Shown in pieces: positions 1 through 26,162 of a stretch of DNA of 64,000 nt (its first letter is position 1; each line of letters begins with the position of its first letter). The notes beneath the pieces were generated by a model that saw only the letters and a list, made by a program, of their open reading frames with translations, had not been told where the DNA came from and did no database searches. The stretch covers positions 13,130,512-13,194,511 of the forward strand of contig NC_086370.1 of assembly GCF_036324505.1 (NCBI RefSeq), read 5' to 3'. The translations under genes were made by a program, and so were the position numbers. This stretch comes from Eleginops maclovinus (taxonomy: Eukaryota; Chordata; Actinopteri; Perciformes; Eleginopidae).

Positions 1-712
1 ACCTGAAGATGGATTTTCAGAGCACTTGTATAAAGCCCTCCTCTTTCTGACCCCCATTGGTCAGGGTATCGATGGCTGCTGGTTCATCTATATTTAGTCT
101 GGTTCACATTCCCACACGCCCCTTTCTAAGCCCCGTGAGTGAAATTTATGGTGTAGTGTCCCTGTGTATGTCAAATGGGCCTGAGAGGGCAGTGTGTGGA
201 CCTGATTGAGTTCTGGACATTTTTATTTTTTTTATAGTAAAATTTAAAAACAAGCAACAACAGAAAAGGAAAAACAGAAAGTAGGCCTACAAATTAAAGA
301 CATCAAACAAACAGAAAAAAAATTAAATACACAAAACTGCGACACATAGAGGCAAGCAAACAGCCAGATGTCTGAGTCGCAGGATTGCTGAGTAGCAGCT
401 TGCGCCGGCACACTGAGTTCATGTCAGCTCTTTGGATTCAAGCTGGAAAACAACAAACAGCCTCTCAGTGGCCGGGATGCAGGGAGTCCGGGCTCGGCTT
501 TAGAAGTGGCTCTTTGTTGCAGCTGGGAACGCAGCCATGTTTCCTGACATTAAATCGTCTGGAATCCTCTTTTTAATAAGTTCTCTGTCTACTAAGATAA
601 AGTGGATAATTTCCATAATTTGGTCACTGGGTATTTCTGTGACTGTGAGTGAGGGGGAGGCATATAAAGAAACAAGTTGTTTTCTGCCACAGTGCTTTAG
701 AGACAGACTTAC
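1..712 (-). other. vcl: vinculin intron 2 (partial)
   Basis: This stretch lies 3' of vinculin exon 2 on the minus strand and reads as intron running off the left edge. I see no further vinculin exon and no recognisable element. The short open frames have no family resemblance. Confidence 0.7.
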
Positions 713-6250
<5,538 letters not shown>

Positions 6251-8904
6251 AAATCGTGACAGAAGGAATCACCGCCCTTCGCCCAATCACAGCCAAGGAA
6301 TACAGCTGCCAAGCGGGTTGGTTTGACTGCGCACTGACGCTTTCCCTGCACGCACACGCACGCATACACATTAAACACTCACTGCAAGTGAAAGCGCTTC
6401 CCAAATTACGTCATGCATGCCAGTGCCCCCAAAAAGGAAATTGCTGGGGTAACTTGATGGGAGAAGACTATGATTCCACGAGGTGTTTTGAGGCTACAAC
6501 AGAAAAAGGTTGTAAACATGATCCGTGTTTGTAGGGTGCTTTAAAGCTCAGCTCAACATGCCTGATACTGGACCTTCTCTGGAGGTGAGATCAGGTGGTG
6601 CATTATGATGTTGAAGATAACTGGTAGAGTGTTGTGTTTTTATGAAACTTCAAACTTTCACCTGACATACGATCTGTGTTCATTAAAAGGTGGGTCAGGA
6701 GTTCATGTCTCCAGGCCTAAATGTCCAGGTCTAAATAAAGACCAAGGATTCAACTTGCTGGTGCTGCTGCTGTTGAGTGTGTCCAGCAGAAGGAGACTTA
6801 CAGATCCTGCTCCTCACCCACACTCTGCTACACTTCTTTACTTTGACAAAGACGAACCTTGATGAACAGCTGTCCTACTGGTTTAACACCCACCTGACAG
6901 GTTGCACATGGAATTGTGTTGCATTAAAGTGAAAGAATCCGATCCATCTAACTTATGGGTGTTTGTGTGTGTCTGCTACCCCAGATTCAAATGTGTGTTA
7001 GGGACCCCCGCAGATAAAGAGTGGTATTTTACTCCTGAGACCCCGTGTCCGTTAAAAAGTTCTCTAATTTGGGTGTAGCCAAGATTTCCAAACCAGAGAG
7101 ACTGGACTCTCTGGTCCACCTTGTTAGAAAATACCCTGTTTCTCTTTGCTTGTCTCCTGTCCTTTTGTTTCGTTTTGTGTCATTTAATTTCATCTACTCC
7201 CCTTTATCCCTTGCCTCCATTTCCACAGGGGCTCTCTCTCTTTTCATTTTGTTTCCATTATTATCCTCTCTGTCTTTTTTTCTCAACCTGTCCCCTCTCC
7301 TCTCCTTTCCTTTCCTCACCTCTCTTCTCATCTCTCCTCGTCCTAAGGAATTGTCCTTAAAGAGGAGTAAGTCTCATACTCGCAGCATCTCAAATCCATA
7401 TATGGATAGAGGCAGAGCAGAGGAGCATAAAAGTAAACTACTCTCTGTGAGTAATCGAGGAGGAATAGTCTGAACTGTTACAGGCTCCAGTAGCACTGCT
7501 GTGAACTATCTGTATATGTGCACTTGTCCAAACAGACTTTGATAGAAAGCATTGCAGCAAGTTACTTAGCAAAGTTTGAAGTATGCTTTTATCAATGTCA
7601 TAATGACCAGCTAGATTGTGGTTGTTCAGTTCACTAAAATGTAGCATGCTTTAAATGATTAGTCCACAATACATCGTTCATTTCTGTGTGTTGCTGTTAG
7701 GTAGGTATTTGCATTGATTAATTGTTTGTCATTATTGGTGCAAAGGTGCTCAGCATTCCTGTGACTTTTTTTGAAGTGGTGTGTAGGTGTTGGAGGTATG
7801 GGGTATTAGACAGAGAAGTACGAGTCAGGAGACAACTGCAGATGTAAACACTCGCCGCACTGAGACTTTCCTTGGAGTCATAAGTAATCTGACAAGAGTT
7901 GATGCTCGGCCTTCTTCACAGAGCTCCTTTTATTCACACCATGTTGCATAAACAATAGCGATACACATTTACAGTATGTCCAACAACTCTGGTGAGCCCC
8001 TCATTTTCCTTTCATAGCACCGCCATTACTTGAAGTTGTCAAAAAAGTGTATAGCTTATCACATAGTACCAAGACTACCTGCGAAACCAGTACAATTCCC
8101 ATGAGTCTTAGCTGTGGTATGATTTCAGTGCTAATTAGCAGAAGTTAGTACACTAACACACTAAACTGATATTGTGTCCATGGTAAACAATATATTATAC
8201 CAGATAAACATCAACATGTTTCTTTGATTCATCTTCATTCTTTTGTCCTGAGGTTCGACTCTACCAATTCTGTGTTTGTTTGTAAAATTTACTTTTAAGG
8301 GTTCAAGCTTAGGTGAGAATTACATGCAGTACTTGTTGTGTCCTTAAAATGCACATATAGACTGGAATTGAAATCAAGCAAAGAAAGGTTAGATTTCTGT
8401 CCCATGTGCTATTTACAGCATCCAAGCTAAGCCGCCATATGTTTGTTTTATTCCAACTTCAGAATAGGGAGATGAATCTGCTGCTGCATTTTTTGGATAG
8501 TCTAGATGTTTAGTGGAATTATTCATGCAGAGAAATACAAGAACAAAAGCCCAGGAATCAATAGAATATTGTATTATATCAAGTCTTTCTAGTCGGACTC
8601 ACATGGAAGTTTGTTAGTAATTGAGTCAAAACTGCTGCATTTGTAGTCTCTGAAAAGTAACAAGTGTAGATTAAACCTACAACTGTGTTCGGTAATACGA
8701 ATATTCACTCAGTTTGGATGTCATTGTTGTTTATACTCAAATACTTGTGATTTTCAGTTTGTTTGAAACTCATGAGCATCCTGTAGGTTATCTTTTACCA
8801 AACAGTGCCCTCCAGTGTTTAACTTAGGGACACATTCACTACAGTACCTAATGAACTGAATTTAGGCTTTATATTTTTCAATTACTGCAGTTAATTTGGT
8901 AAGC

Positions 8905-8935
<31 letters not shown>

Positions 8936-9105
8936 TGTAAGACACACATTTATGTCCTCTAGCAGAAGCTCGCTGACTGTGGCCCTGTGAAAGTAAGTTT
9001 GTGTGTAATAACTTCATGATTTGAATCATGAAGAGTATGCATGCAAAAAACCTACACATTTTATTCCTGGAGAATAATGAAAACATAAACATGTTTTTCA
9101 AATAC
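6251..9105. other. vcl-plau intergenic region
   Basis: I find no exon-like conserved coding here. Pyrimidine-rich stretches at 7130-7340 create long open frames with biased composition and no family resemblance. The right end is AT-rich and merges with the plau 3' UTR. Confidence 0.5.
8905..8931. repeat. (TA)n microsatellite
   Basis: About 13 TA units form a simple repeat just beyond the plau 3' end. Confidence 0.9.
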
Positions 9106-9109
9106 TTTG

Positions 9110-9115
9110 TTTATT
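9110..9115 (-). terminator. plau: candidate plau polyadenylation signal
   Basis: TTTATT on the plus strand reads AATAAA on the minus strand, about 260 bp past the plau stop. A second AATAAA-type hexamer lies at about 9059. Actual usage is not known. Confidence 0.45.
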
Positions 9116-9373
9116 ATATAAATAAAACACTCAATAGCAAGGCCAGCCTTTATATTAAATTATTTTTAAATTAATTACATAAATAAACTTATCCTCTTGA
9201 TGCAAAAGCAGCATTACAAAAAGGATACACTATATACAATAAAATATATTTAAAAAAAACATTCATTTAAAACTTTAACAATAAATATCTCTGCAAAGTA
9301 TATTGATTGAACATTAACTGCTGCCAAAGTTTCATCTAAAGAATGAATGGCTCGAAAGGTATCAGCCACAGCT

Positions 9374-11739
<2,366 letters not shown>

Positions 11740-14423
11740 CTTCACGTCTGGTTTCACTTCTCTTTAATGGTGATATTTTCTTCTGGAGGTTTACTGAAAA
11801 AAAGGAAATGAATATTACAGACAAGGAACTAAAAACAGGGTTAGTTTGAAACTCCTGTGCCCTTATTAGGAGATAATGTTAAACGACATAACAGGACAGA
11901 AACAAGTGAGTCTCCTGACATGTGATTTTGTGTCTGGGTTTTTGTGCACCAGTTCACACGCTTTCACATTTCTGCTGATTTCACATTGATATTTATTGCT
12001 TGGGAAAAAACTGTGCTGTCGATATTTTAATATGAAAAGAACAGATATATGATGCTAATTGCATGCACTTGGTCCTGTAATAGTCTCTATCTGTGCAGTG
12101 ATTGAAATATCACTTTTTTAAGTTGATTACGCCATGGCATGTTGACACTATTAGGCCTACATTGCACTAGTTTAACACAGAATCAACTTGATAAGGATAA
12201 AAGAAAACAGTTATATTTGTACAACTCAACTTTTGATACACAGTTGTGCATGTTAACTTGAATTGACCAACCATTTATACAGTAACTTCTTATATGTTGC
12301 TGAATGCCACAGCTTAAAAACATAAATGTACCTTTCTGTCCACAATTGCAATCCAGATGAAGGTCTTTGTTATTTCTTCCAGTTGAAGTGACTGTTGTTT
12401 CCTCTCTGTATCCTCTGATATGCTCTCCTGTCAGGACTCGCTCTGTTAGTCTCTCTGCTGCTGCAGTGCTGATCTCCTTACATCACCTCCCATTTAAAAA
12501 CACTCAGCTTCATGTGGGAGGGGTTTAAGAGGAAATATGAAAACTTCACTGGAACTCAATTGCTGATCAGCAAAGTGTTAACCAAATCATTTGTCATGTC
12601 TTGTGACACACACACTGCCAAAACCCACTCCTTCCCCTTAAACCGCACTGATATGTTCAAAATAGTATATCCTAAATTGGTCATGCGTGCAATAACAACT
12701 GCTGCAGCTGTAGGTGTAGAAGAGCACATCATACAACATTCAAAGCTAGTAGTACAAGGTTTGAGATTCATGAATGAAATAGTATTTGAACATTCCTCCT
12801 GTTTAAGAAATGTGAGAATTAGAGACAACAACATATCATAAAAAAGAAACATCATATTTAGGTATTTGCATAATATGAAGCTCTAATGTACAAATGTACT
12901 GCATGTTGTTTTACTTTAACATTGAAGCAAACTCAAGTGCTCTTCATGAATTCAGTAAAACTAGAATTTAATTCATGAGTTCCACATGTTCCCTTGAAAT
13001 TGTCCTGCAGGAAATGATATAAAATGTGTTTCCACGTGGCAATGATACATACTGTATGTATTATGTACAGGCTTCGTCCAATTTTCCATGGAAACACTTT
13101 TTTTTTTGGAGGCATCGTTACTTTGAAGAAAACCTTTCTTACGGTTTTTTGCACCAATTCCAGTTTGGTCAGACTCAAGGGAGGGGAATTTCAACAAATG
13201 TTAAGATATTTCTTTGATTTACACACCACTATGCTCAGGGGTTCTTCATCATTCAATTATACAGATGCTTAATTGAGTAGGTTGATGGCACATGATTCAT
13301 TAGTACATTTATTTTTTTGTTGTTGCCTGCATTGGCTCTATATAACAAGGAATACCCTTAGCTAACTTATATTTTAATATATTAATTCACACATTTCTGA
13401 AAAATAAGACTGGCTGTGTTTGTAAGTGAAACAGAAGTGATCTCACTCCTTACAAAAGCACACCTTGCAGTTCATCTTAACTGAGTTATATATCCTCTTG
13501 AATCATCGTCCGCCTGTGACTACATGCAGACAGCATCATCATGAATCAAGCCTTCCGTTAAGCACCTATTCCTGAAAAATTAAGGAATTAAAGTTTATTC
13601 CTAGATAAGTGAGTTTAGGATATTATAAAATATAGTTTGAAGTCCCAGAAATTAGTGTTTGATTCAGTATTTGACTTTTCATTTTATCCTTTACCTGCCT
13701 AACATTTACCAACTCATAAAAAAAGCAACATGTGATAGAGCACATCACAACCACATTTTGCACAACTTCCCTAGACATTGTTATATATTTTGGAGGGGAA
13801 TTTCTAAAGAATACCTCACCAAATGCTCTGACGCCTGTGTTACTCACATTTCCTCTTGTTTGATGTTGACAATGGTCAGATATGACACCTTTGTGCCAGC
13901 TTTGCGGACCGGAGAATTTTACACGATGAGTAAATGCCTATGACATTCATCAAGCCAACATACTTTTACTTCATAAAAAAAAGAATGAATACATTTGTTG
14001 ACTCCATGTAGCATTCTCTGATAAATGTCTATCTAAAACTTCACACAGGTGTTTCACCAAAAGAAGTACGTATTACAGAGAAATTTGCCAACAGAGGGAA
14101 ATCCGGGACATTTGTGGTCGAAGGCAGCTGGTTTGTTGATTTTGACGCAAGCTTTCCTCCTCCCCCAGTCTGGACTGGACACCTGTGCCCTAAAGGCGTA
14201 CAACACACACTTGAGTTCCTGGCATCAACTTGCTGTTATAAATCTCTTCTAGATTTTCTTTATTTTTCACAGTTGTATTAGAGGGGTGAGAGGTTGATGA
14301 GTATCTGTTATAGGCCTCATGCATGAATTACCATGTGAACTATTGCATACTATTACAATATTTTTGATATAACAAGCCCAATAAAACCATTAAAATTTGT
14401 TCACTGCTCCTACAACATTAGTG
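11740..14423. other. plau upstream region and AT-rich intergenic DNA
   Basis: A pyrimidine-rich AG acceptor at about 11793-11810 (minus strand) suggests that the plau 5' UTR is split, with a noncoding exon and promoter further right, perhaps near 12320-12500. Beyond that the DNA is AT-rich, and its open frames look random. I see no other gene or named repeat before the tandem duplication at 14424. Confidence 0.45.
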
Positions 14424-14814
14424 TGTACATCCTACACATAACATGTATATATTTCTAGAGACAGTGGGCGGACACACTGTCTTAATGTAGAGAAAAATAG
14501 GAAGGAGAACATGAGACATGGAATCATTATTTATTTATGCCTAATAAGATCTCAAATTAAATTAGACTCCACAGAATTGACCACTCCCATCATCAGAGGA
14601 TGGTCACCTAATCTTCTATAAGGAACTTTTTGTCAACTCTAGGAAGGGAAGTCAATTTACTTTTTGAATTCTGATCATTAGATGTTGAAGGCTACTGCAA
14701 AACTTCTCTGTGTAACACCCTGCAAGTCATTACGCTCTTCACAATACTGTGTGTAAAGAGAGAATACCTGGTAAATAGACGGAAAACCATTTTCACACTC
14801 CAATCTATTCACAC

Positions 14815-15205
14815 GGCGGCCGAAATGGGATTTCTCCGCAGGGTGGCTGGCATCTCCCTTAGGGATAAGGTGAGAAGTTCAGTCATCCGGGAGGGACTCG
14901 GAGTAGAACCGCTGCTCCTTCGCGTTGAAAGGAGCCAGTTGAGGTGGTTCGGGCACCTAGTGAGGATGCCACCTGGGCGCCTCCCTAGGGAGCTGTTCCA
15001 GGCACGTCCAGCTGGGAAGAGACCGAGGGGTAGACCTAGGACCAGGTGGAGGGATTATATCTCTTCGCTGGCCTGGGAGCGCCTTTGAATCCCCCAGTCA
15101 GAGCTGGTTGATGTGGCCAGGGAAAGGAAAGTTTGGGGCTCTCTGCTGGAGCTGTTACCTCCGCGACCCTGACGGAAAAGCGGGAGAAGATGGATGGATG
15201 GATGG
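14815..15205 (+). mobile_element. 5'-truncated LINE 3' end (copy 1)
   Basis: This is a 391-bp fragment of a non-LTR retrotransposon. It encodes the C-terminal end of the reverse-transcriptase ORF (frame from 14825: GFLRRVAGISLRDK ... LRWFGHLVRMPPGR ... RPRTRWRDY). It then runs through a short 3' UTR to a GATGGATGGATGG tail. It is flanked by a perfect 12-bp target-site duplication ATCTATTCACAC at 14803-14814 and 15206-15217. The frame has a TGA after AWERL where the reading otherwise continues (IPQSELVDVARERKVWG), so the fragment is dead. A GATG tail is a feature I recall for fish RTE/Rex3-like LINEs; I am not certain of the subfamily. Confidence 0.88.
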
Positions 15206-15559
15206 ATCTATTCACACTTAAATCATCTGACACTTAAAGGTCACTCAGATAAAAATTCAGATTAAATGTTTTTTCTTCTTCTCTATTCAACCACAAGATA
15301 CTTCCTCTTTCAGGGTACTGAGTTCAAGAATAATTCCTTGTCTGCATACATTGAACTTTGTTTCATTTTCACTCGGTTGATTGTAACCTAAAGCTCATTT
15401 CAGTCAGAACATTAGATTCCATGACACCTTCATAATCTACAAATAAACAGAATTAACTTTTTGGTGCAACTTGTTGAAAAAGCAAAGGGATCTAAAATCA
15501 AACTAATATATAATTAAAATAAATGTCATTCATTGTTTAAATATTGCTAAGCAAATAAC

Positions 15560-15890
15560 TAGATAGAATAGATAGACAGAATCGGAGGATGAAACCCTCT
15601 TTATTAGTCACATACATGCACACAGCAGAGCTCACACAGTGAAATTAGTCCTCTGCATTTAACCCATCCTAGTACTAGGAGCAGTGGGCAGCTATCGTGC
15701 ACCGCCCGGGGAGCAATGGGGAGGGGCGATTGGAGGTGTCCGGTGCCTTGCTCAAGGGCACCACAGCAGGGCCTAGGAGGTGAACTGGGACCTCTCCAAG
15801 TAGCAGTCCACTTTTCGTATTTCAAGTCTGTTCGGGAACTTGACCCTACGATTCCCAGTCCAAGCCCCTACTGACTGAGTCACTGCTGGA
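15560..15890 (-). mobile_element. tRNA-derived SINE (copy 1)
   Basis: Read on the minus strand from 15890, the head shows a Pol III A-box-like TGACTCAGTCAGTAGGGG and a B-box-like GGTCAAGTTCCC, as in tRNA-derived SINEs. The body contains the GCTCCCCGGGCGG and CCCACTGCTCC blocks common in fish interspersed repeats, and ends in ATAGATAG-type simple sequence at about 15560. I do not assign a named family. The open frame at 15604-15825 is only a translation of the element. Confidence 0.72.
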
Positions 15891-16690
15891 CATAAAAACT
15901 AATGTCTTCAATCATTCAATAATATATTTTCTCACAGAGGAGAACAAACATAGCAGAGACAGTGGAAGATGGTAGACATTGTTACCAATAACAGCACTGG
16001 CCCTCATTGCGTCAGCATTTAATCATTGCTTTGACCATGTTGTCACATTTTCTCATGAGCTCATCTTTTGCTCGATTGAGAAATTATGAGTTCTCCTTTA
16101 TCGGTGAAAACCTCTGAAACCCCAAACTGCCTAACACAGAATCAAAATGATTTATACACTTGATACCAAAAATGTGTCATAGTTTTTTCATAGTTTAATA
16201 GATTTATTGGTCCTAAAACATGTTCAAACAAATGTAAAAGCTTGGCATGTGTTTCTCACGCTTGGAAGTTACCTATTTAAATACCTTTCTGTTCAATGAT
16301 TGTACATCCTGCACATAACATGTATATATTTCTAGAGACAGTGGGCGGACACACTGTCTTAATGTAGAGAAAAATAGGAAGGAGAACATGAGACATGGAT
16401 TCATTATTTATTTATGCCTAATAAGATCTCAAATTAAATTAGACTCCACAGAATTGACCACTCCCATCATCAGAGGATGGTCACCTAATCTTCTATAAGG
16501 AACTTTTTGTCAACTCTAGGAAGGGAAGTCAATTTACTTTTTGAATTCTGATCATTAGATGTTGAAGCTAGTGCAAAACTTCTCTGTGTAAAACCCTGCA
16601 AGTCATTATGCTCTTCACAATACTGTGTGTAAAGAGAGAATACCTGGTAAATAGACGGAAAACCATTTTCACACTCCAATCTATTCACAC

Positions 16691-17081
16691 GGCGGCCAAA
16701 ATGGGATTTCTCCGCAGGGTGGCTGGCATCTCCCTTAGGGATAAGATGAGAAGTTCAGTCATCCGGGAGGGACTCGGAGTAGAACCGCTGCTCCTTCGCG
16801 TTGAAAGGAGCCAGTTGAGGTGGTTCGGGCACCTAGTGAGGATGCCACCTGGGCGCCTCCCTAGGGAGCTGTTCCAGGCATGTCCAGCTGGGAAGAGACC
16901 GAGGGGTAGACCTAGGACCAGGTGGAGGGATTATATCTCTTCGCTGGCCTGGGAGCGCCTTTGAATCCCCCAGTCAGAGCTGGTTGATGTGGCCAGGGAA
17001 AGGAAAGTTTGGGGCTCTCTGCTGGAGCTGTTACCTCCGCGACCCTGACGGAAAAGCGGGAGAAGATGGATGGATGGATGG
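16691..17081 (+). mobile_element. 5'-truncated LINE 3' end (copy 2)
   Basis: Same fragment as at 14815-15205, carried along by the tandem duplication. It has the same 12-bp target-site duplication, the same premature TGA and the same GATG tail, with only a few substitutions. It is therefore not an independent insertion. Confidence 0.88.
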
Positions 17082-17435
17082 ATCTATTCACACTTAAATC
17101 ATCTGACACTTAAAGGTCACTCAGATAAAAATTCAGATTAAATGTTTTTTCTTCTTCTCTATTCAACCACAAGATACTTCCTCTTTCAGGGTACTGAGTT
17201 CAAGAATAATTCCTTGTCTGCATACATTGAACTTTGTTTCATTTTCACTCGGTTGATTGTAACCTAAAGCTCATTTCAGTCAGAACATTAGATTCCATGA
17301 CACCTTCATAATCTACAAATAAACAGAATTAACTTTTTGGTGCAACTTGTTGAAAAAGCAAAGGGATCTAAAATCAAACTAATATATAATTAAAATAAAT
17401 GTCATTCATTGTTTAAATATTGCTAAGCAAATAAC

Positions 17436-17766
17436 TAGATAGAATAGATAGACAGATTCGGAGGATGAAACCCTCTTTATTAGTCACATACATGCACACA
17501 GCAGAGCTCACACAGTGAAATTAGTCCTCTGCATTTAACCCATCCTAGTACTAGGAGCAGTGGGCAGCTATCGTGCACCGCCCGGGGAGCAATGGGGAGG
17601 GGCGATTGGAGGTGTCCGGTGCCTTGCTCAAGGGCACCACAGCAGGGCCTAGGAGGTGAACTGGGACCTCTCCAAGTAGCAGTCCACTTTTCGTATTTCA
17701 AGTCTGTTCGGGGACTTGACCCTACGATTCCCAGTCCAAGCCCCTACTGACTGAGTCACTGCTGGA
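17436..17766 (-). mobile_element. tRNA-derived SINE (copy 2)
   Basis: Duplicate of the SINE at 15560-15890, offset by exactly 1876 bp and nearly identical, carried by the tandem duplication. Confidence 0.72.
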
Positions 17767-18176
17767 CATAAAAACTAATGTCTTCAATCATTCAATAATA
17801 TATTTTCTCACAGAGGAGAACAAGCATAGCAGAGACAGTGGAAGATGGTAGACATTGTTACCAATAACAGCACTGGCCCTCATTGCGTCAGCATTTAATC
17901 ATTGCTTTGACCATGTTGTCACATTTTCTCATGAGCTCATCTTTTGCTCGATTGAGAAATCATGAGTTCTCCTTTATTGGTGAAAACCTCTGAAACCCCA
18001 AACTGCCTAACACAGAATCAAAATGATTTATACACTTGATACCAAAAATGTGTCATAGTTTTTTCATAGTTTAATAGATTTATTGGTCCTAAAACATGTT
18101 CAAACAAATGTAAAAGCTTGGCATGTGTTTCTCACGCTTGGAAGTTACCTATTTAAATACCTTTCTGTTCAATGAT

Positions 18177-18570
18177 TGAATGGCTGCAACCAAAACTCAA
18201 GGATCTACTGTATATCGGTTTAATGTTACAAATATTTGAGAATCTGGATTAACAACAGACTGATTCTTAAGAACTATCTACTGAAGGGGTCAACCAGGCA
18301 CAGGCCAATGGTCCAAAAGTTTCAAAGTGCAAAATATAAATTGTTACTCAAAGAAGCAGAGCAACTGCGGTGATTTTATTGTGTTTATTTGTTATTTTAC
18401 TGTACATATTTATTCTTGGTGCATTTGTCCCTCTGGGAAAGGAGGTGTTGATAATGGTATGTAACATTTCAAAAAGGACCAACTGATTATTATTGTGCCA
18501 ATGAGCATTTGGCACCATCTAGTGAACACATTCAGACCTTGTCCAGGATTTAGAAAATACAAATAAAAAA
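18177..18570. other. spacer between tandem duplication and tetranucleotide tract
   Basis: AT-rich unique sequence with no gene or recognised repeat. Confidence 0.5.
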
Positions 18571-18573
18571 CGA

Positions 18574-18620
<47 letters not shown>

Positions 18621-18890
18621 GAAGAAAGAAAGAAAGAAAGAAAGAAAGGAAGAAAGAAAGAAAGAAAGAAAGAAAGGAAGAAAGGAAGAAAGGAAGAAAG
18701 GAATTAAGAAAGAAAGAAAGAAAGGAAGAAAGGAAGAAAGAAAGAAAGAAAGGAAGAAAGAAAGAAAGAAAGAAAGGAAGAAAGAAAGGAAGAAAGGAAG
18801 AAAGGAATTAAGAAAGAAAGAAAGAAAGGAAGAAAGGAAGAAAGGAAGAAAGGAAGAAAGGAAGAAAGGAATTAAGAAAGAAAGAAAGAA
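18571..18890. repeat. (AAAG)n/(AAGG)n purine tract
   Basis: About 320 bp of tetranucleotide repeat on the plus strand with regular GGAA variants and three embedded GGAATTAAGAAAG blocks. Those blocks indicate higher-order internal duplication. The tract is wholly purine on one strand apart from the TT of those blocks. Confidence 0.95.
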
Positions 18891-18899
18891 CCCTGATAG

Positions 18900-19891
18900 G
18901 CCTATTCATCACACTGTTGATAGTTAATCTATCAGTTTTACACTTTGTCAACTTGTCAGGATGTGGGTGACATTGGAAATCCCCCAACAGAGGGAGTAGT
19001 CCTGCAGAAGAAAAAAGCCCAGACCAAACGCGCATGCGCATAACTACCATATCTGTCATTCTACTACACTTTCACTTCGTTCAGATATCGACTGGCTTTC
19101 CACGCAAACCTACAACAAAACAACCCTTAAAATGATATTTTAAAGCCGCGTTAATGGACTATAAACAGTGAAGGTATAAGTTCGCCGGCTAAACCTTCTT
19201 GCTGACACACTATGTAAGAAAACGAAACGAAAACAGGGTTAGCTAACTCTGAAAAACAATGTTCTGACTACTAAAGTAAGACATCTACCAACTTCGGGTG
19301 AGTTTATAATCTTTGTGGTATGAGATGTTGCTATTAGGGGACTTTTTGTTCAACATAGTCTATCTGTGTCTAAGTTATGTGACTATCTATCACACATGCA
19401 TTACATTGTAACATTGGCTATCCAACCCCCAAAATAGGCTCTTTTATTGTTTGACTAAGACAGCTTACTCAACCATACAGTACGATCCATGTGCAATTTC
19501 AAGAGCAGAACATGAGATTAAAGGCATAATGCAAAAAATGATTTACAAATATTTCAAAAAATAATATAAAAAACAATACAATATTACAAAAAACAGCGAA
19601 AAATAGAGTGAACATATATGTTTGCAAGTTAGGTAGAGTGGGAAATGGTTTGCTGATACTTGAAATGAAGACATACTATTATAATGCCTACTCATAAGTA
19701 GTAAAGAACATTTCTCTTCTAAAAGTCACACTGTTTAACTTGCATAGGCCAATGTGTAGATGCATTAAAAAGAGGCTTTAAGAACAGAACCCTTGCTGAA
19801 GATCTGCAGTAATGTTTTTGAGGAATGACATGTTTTGTATTTTGACCCTTTTTAGCTGAGGTCTCTAACAGACTCCAGGAGACCTAACACT
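18900..19891 (+). promoter_or_regulatory. chuk: chuk promoter and 5' UTR region
   Basis: The stretch 19025-19310 has more CpG than its flanks and probably holds the start of transcription. ACTAAA|GTAAGA near 19279 is a possible donor, and TTTTTAG at about 19850 is a possible acceptor just before the ATG. A noncoding first exon is therefore likely. Boundaries are inferred. Confidence 0.4.
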
Positions 19892-25880
<5,989 letters not shown>

Positions 25881-26156
25881 AAACTGACCAAAGATTTAGG
25901 AGTCAGAGATAAAACTTTAAACAAGTGCCTTATCAGAGTTACACTATCTGTAAGCTTTGTGATTCCATGATGTGTCTATACATACATGTACTGCTGTAAG
26001 ACAATTTATGGGACAGCATGATATGGTAAGCTATTCATGTTTTAACTTAAATATGTATTATGGAGTTTTAGCTGTAACCAAGACTTATTTATTTTACTGC
26101 TATTAAATATTTAGCGTAAAACAATGCTGCTGACAAACTATGCATGATGGAATGTG

Positions 26157-26162
26157 AATAAA
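26157..26162 (+). terminator. chuk: chuk polyadenylation signal
   Basis: AATAAA lies 277 bp after the stop codon and is the first canonical hexamer in the 3' UTR. Confidence 0.7.

Larger units (their letters stand above)
14424..16300. repeat. tandem duplication, copy 1
   Basis: First unit of a head-to-tail duplication. Matching landmarks in the two units sit 1876 bp apart (1877 before a 1-bp indel near 14697). The unit contains a LINE 3' fragment, unique AT-rich sequence and a reverse-oriented SINE. I count about 14 substitutions or indels against copy 2, so identity is above 99%. The breakpoint shares only TG between the two flanks. Confidence 0.95.
16301..18176. repeat. tandem duplication, copy 2
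   Basis: Second unit, directly abutting the first. It starts with TGTACATCCTGCACATAACA, matching 14424 onwards. It ends at CTTTCTGTTCAATGAT, after which the sequence diverges from the copy 1/copy 2 junction. Confidence 0.95.

Noticed and set aside
7045..7473. 142-codon open frame rich in Leu/Ser/Phe
   Set aside because: Arises from a pyrimidine-rich stretch, has no splice context and no family resemblance.
8251..8275. GGTTCGACTCT, similar to a tRNA B box
   Set aside because: No A box or cloverleaf can be formed with the upstream sequence.
12512..13272. Cluster of overlapping open frames on both strands upstream of plau
   Set aside because: No splice-site pairing, no recognised domain, and AT-rich codon use typical of noncoding DNA.
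15604..15825. Open frame repeated exactly at 17480-17701
   Set aside because: Translation of the reverse-oriented SINE, duplicated with the segment; no protein family.
18571..18890. Regularly repeated units suggesting a CRISPR-like array
   Set aside because: Tetranucleotide repeat with no spacers, in a eukaryotic genome.
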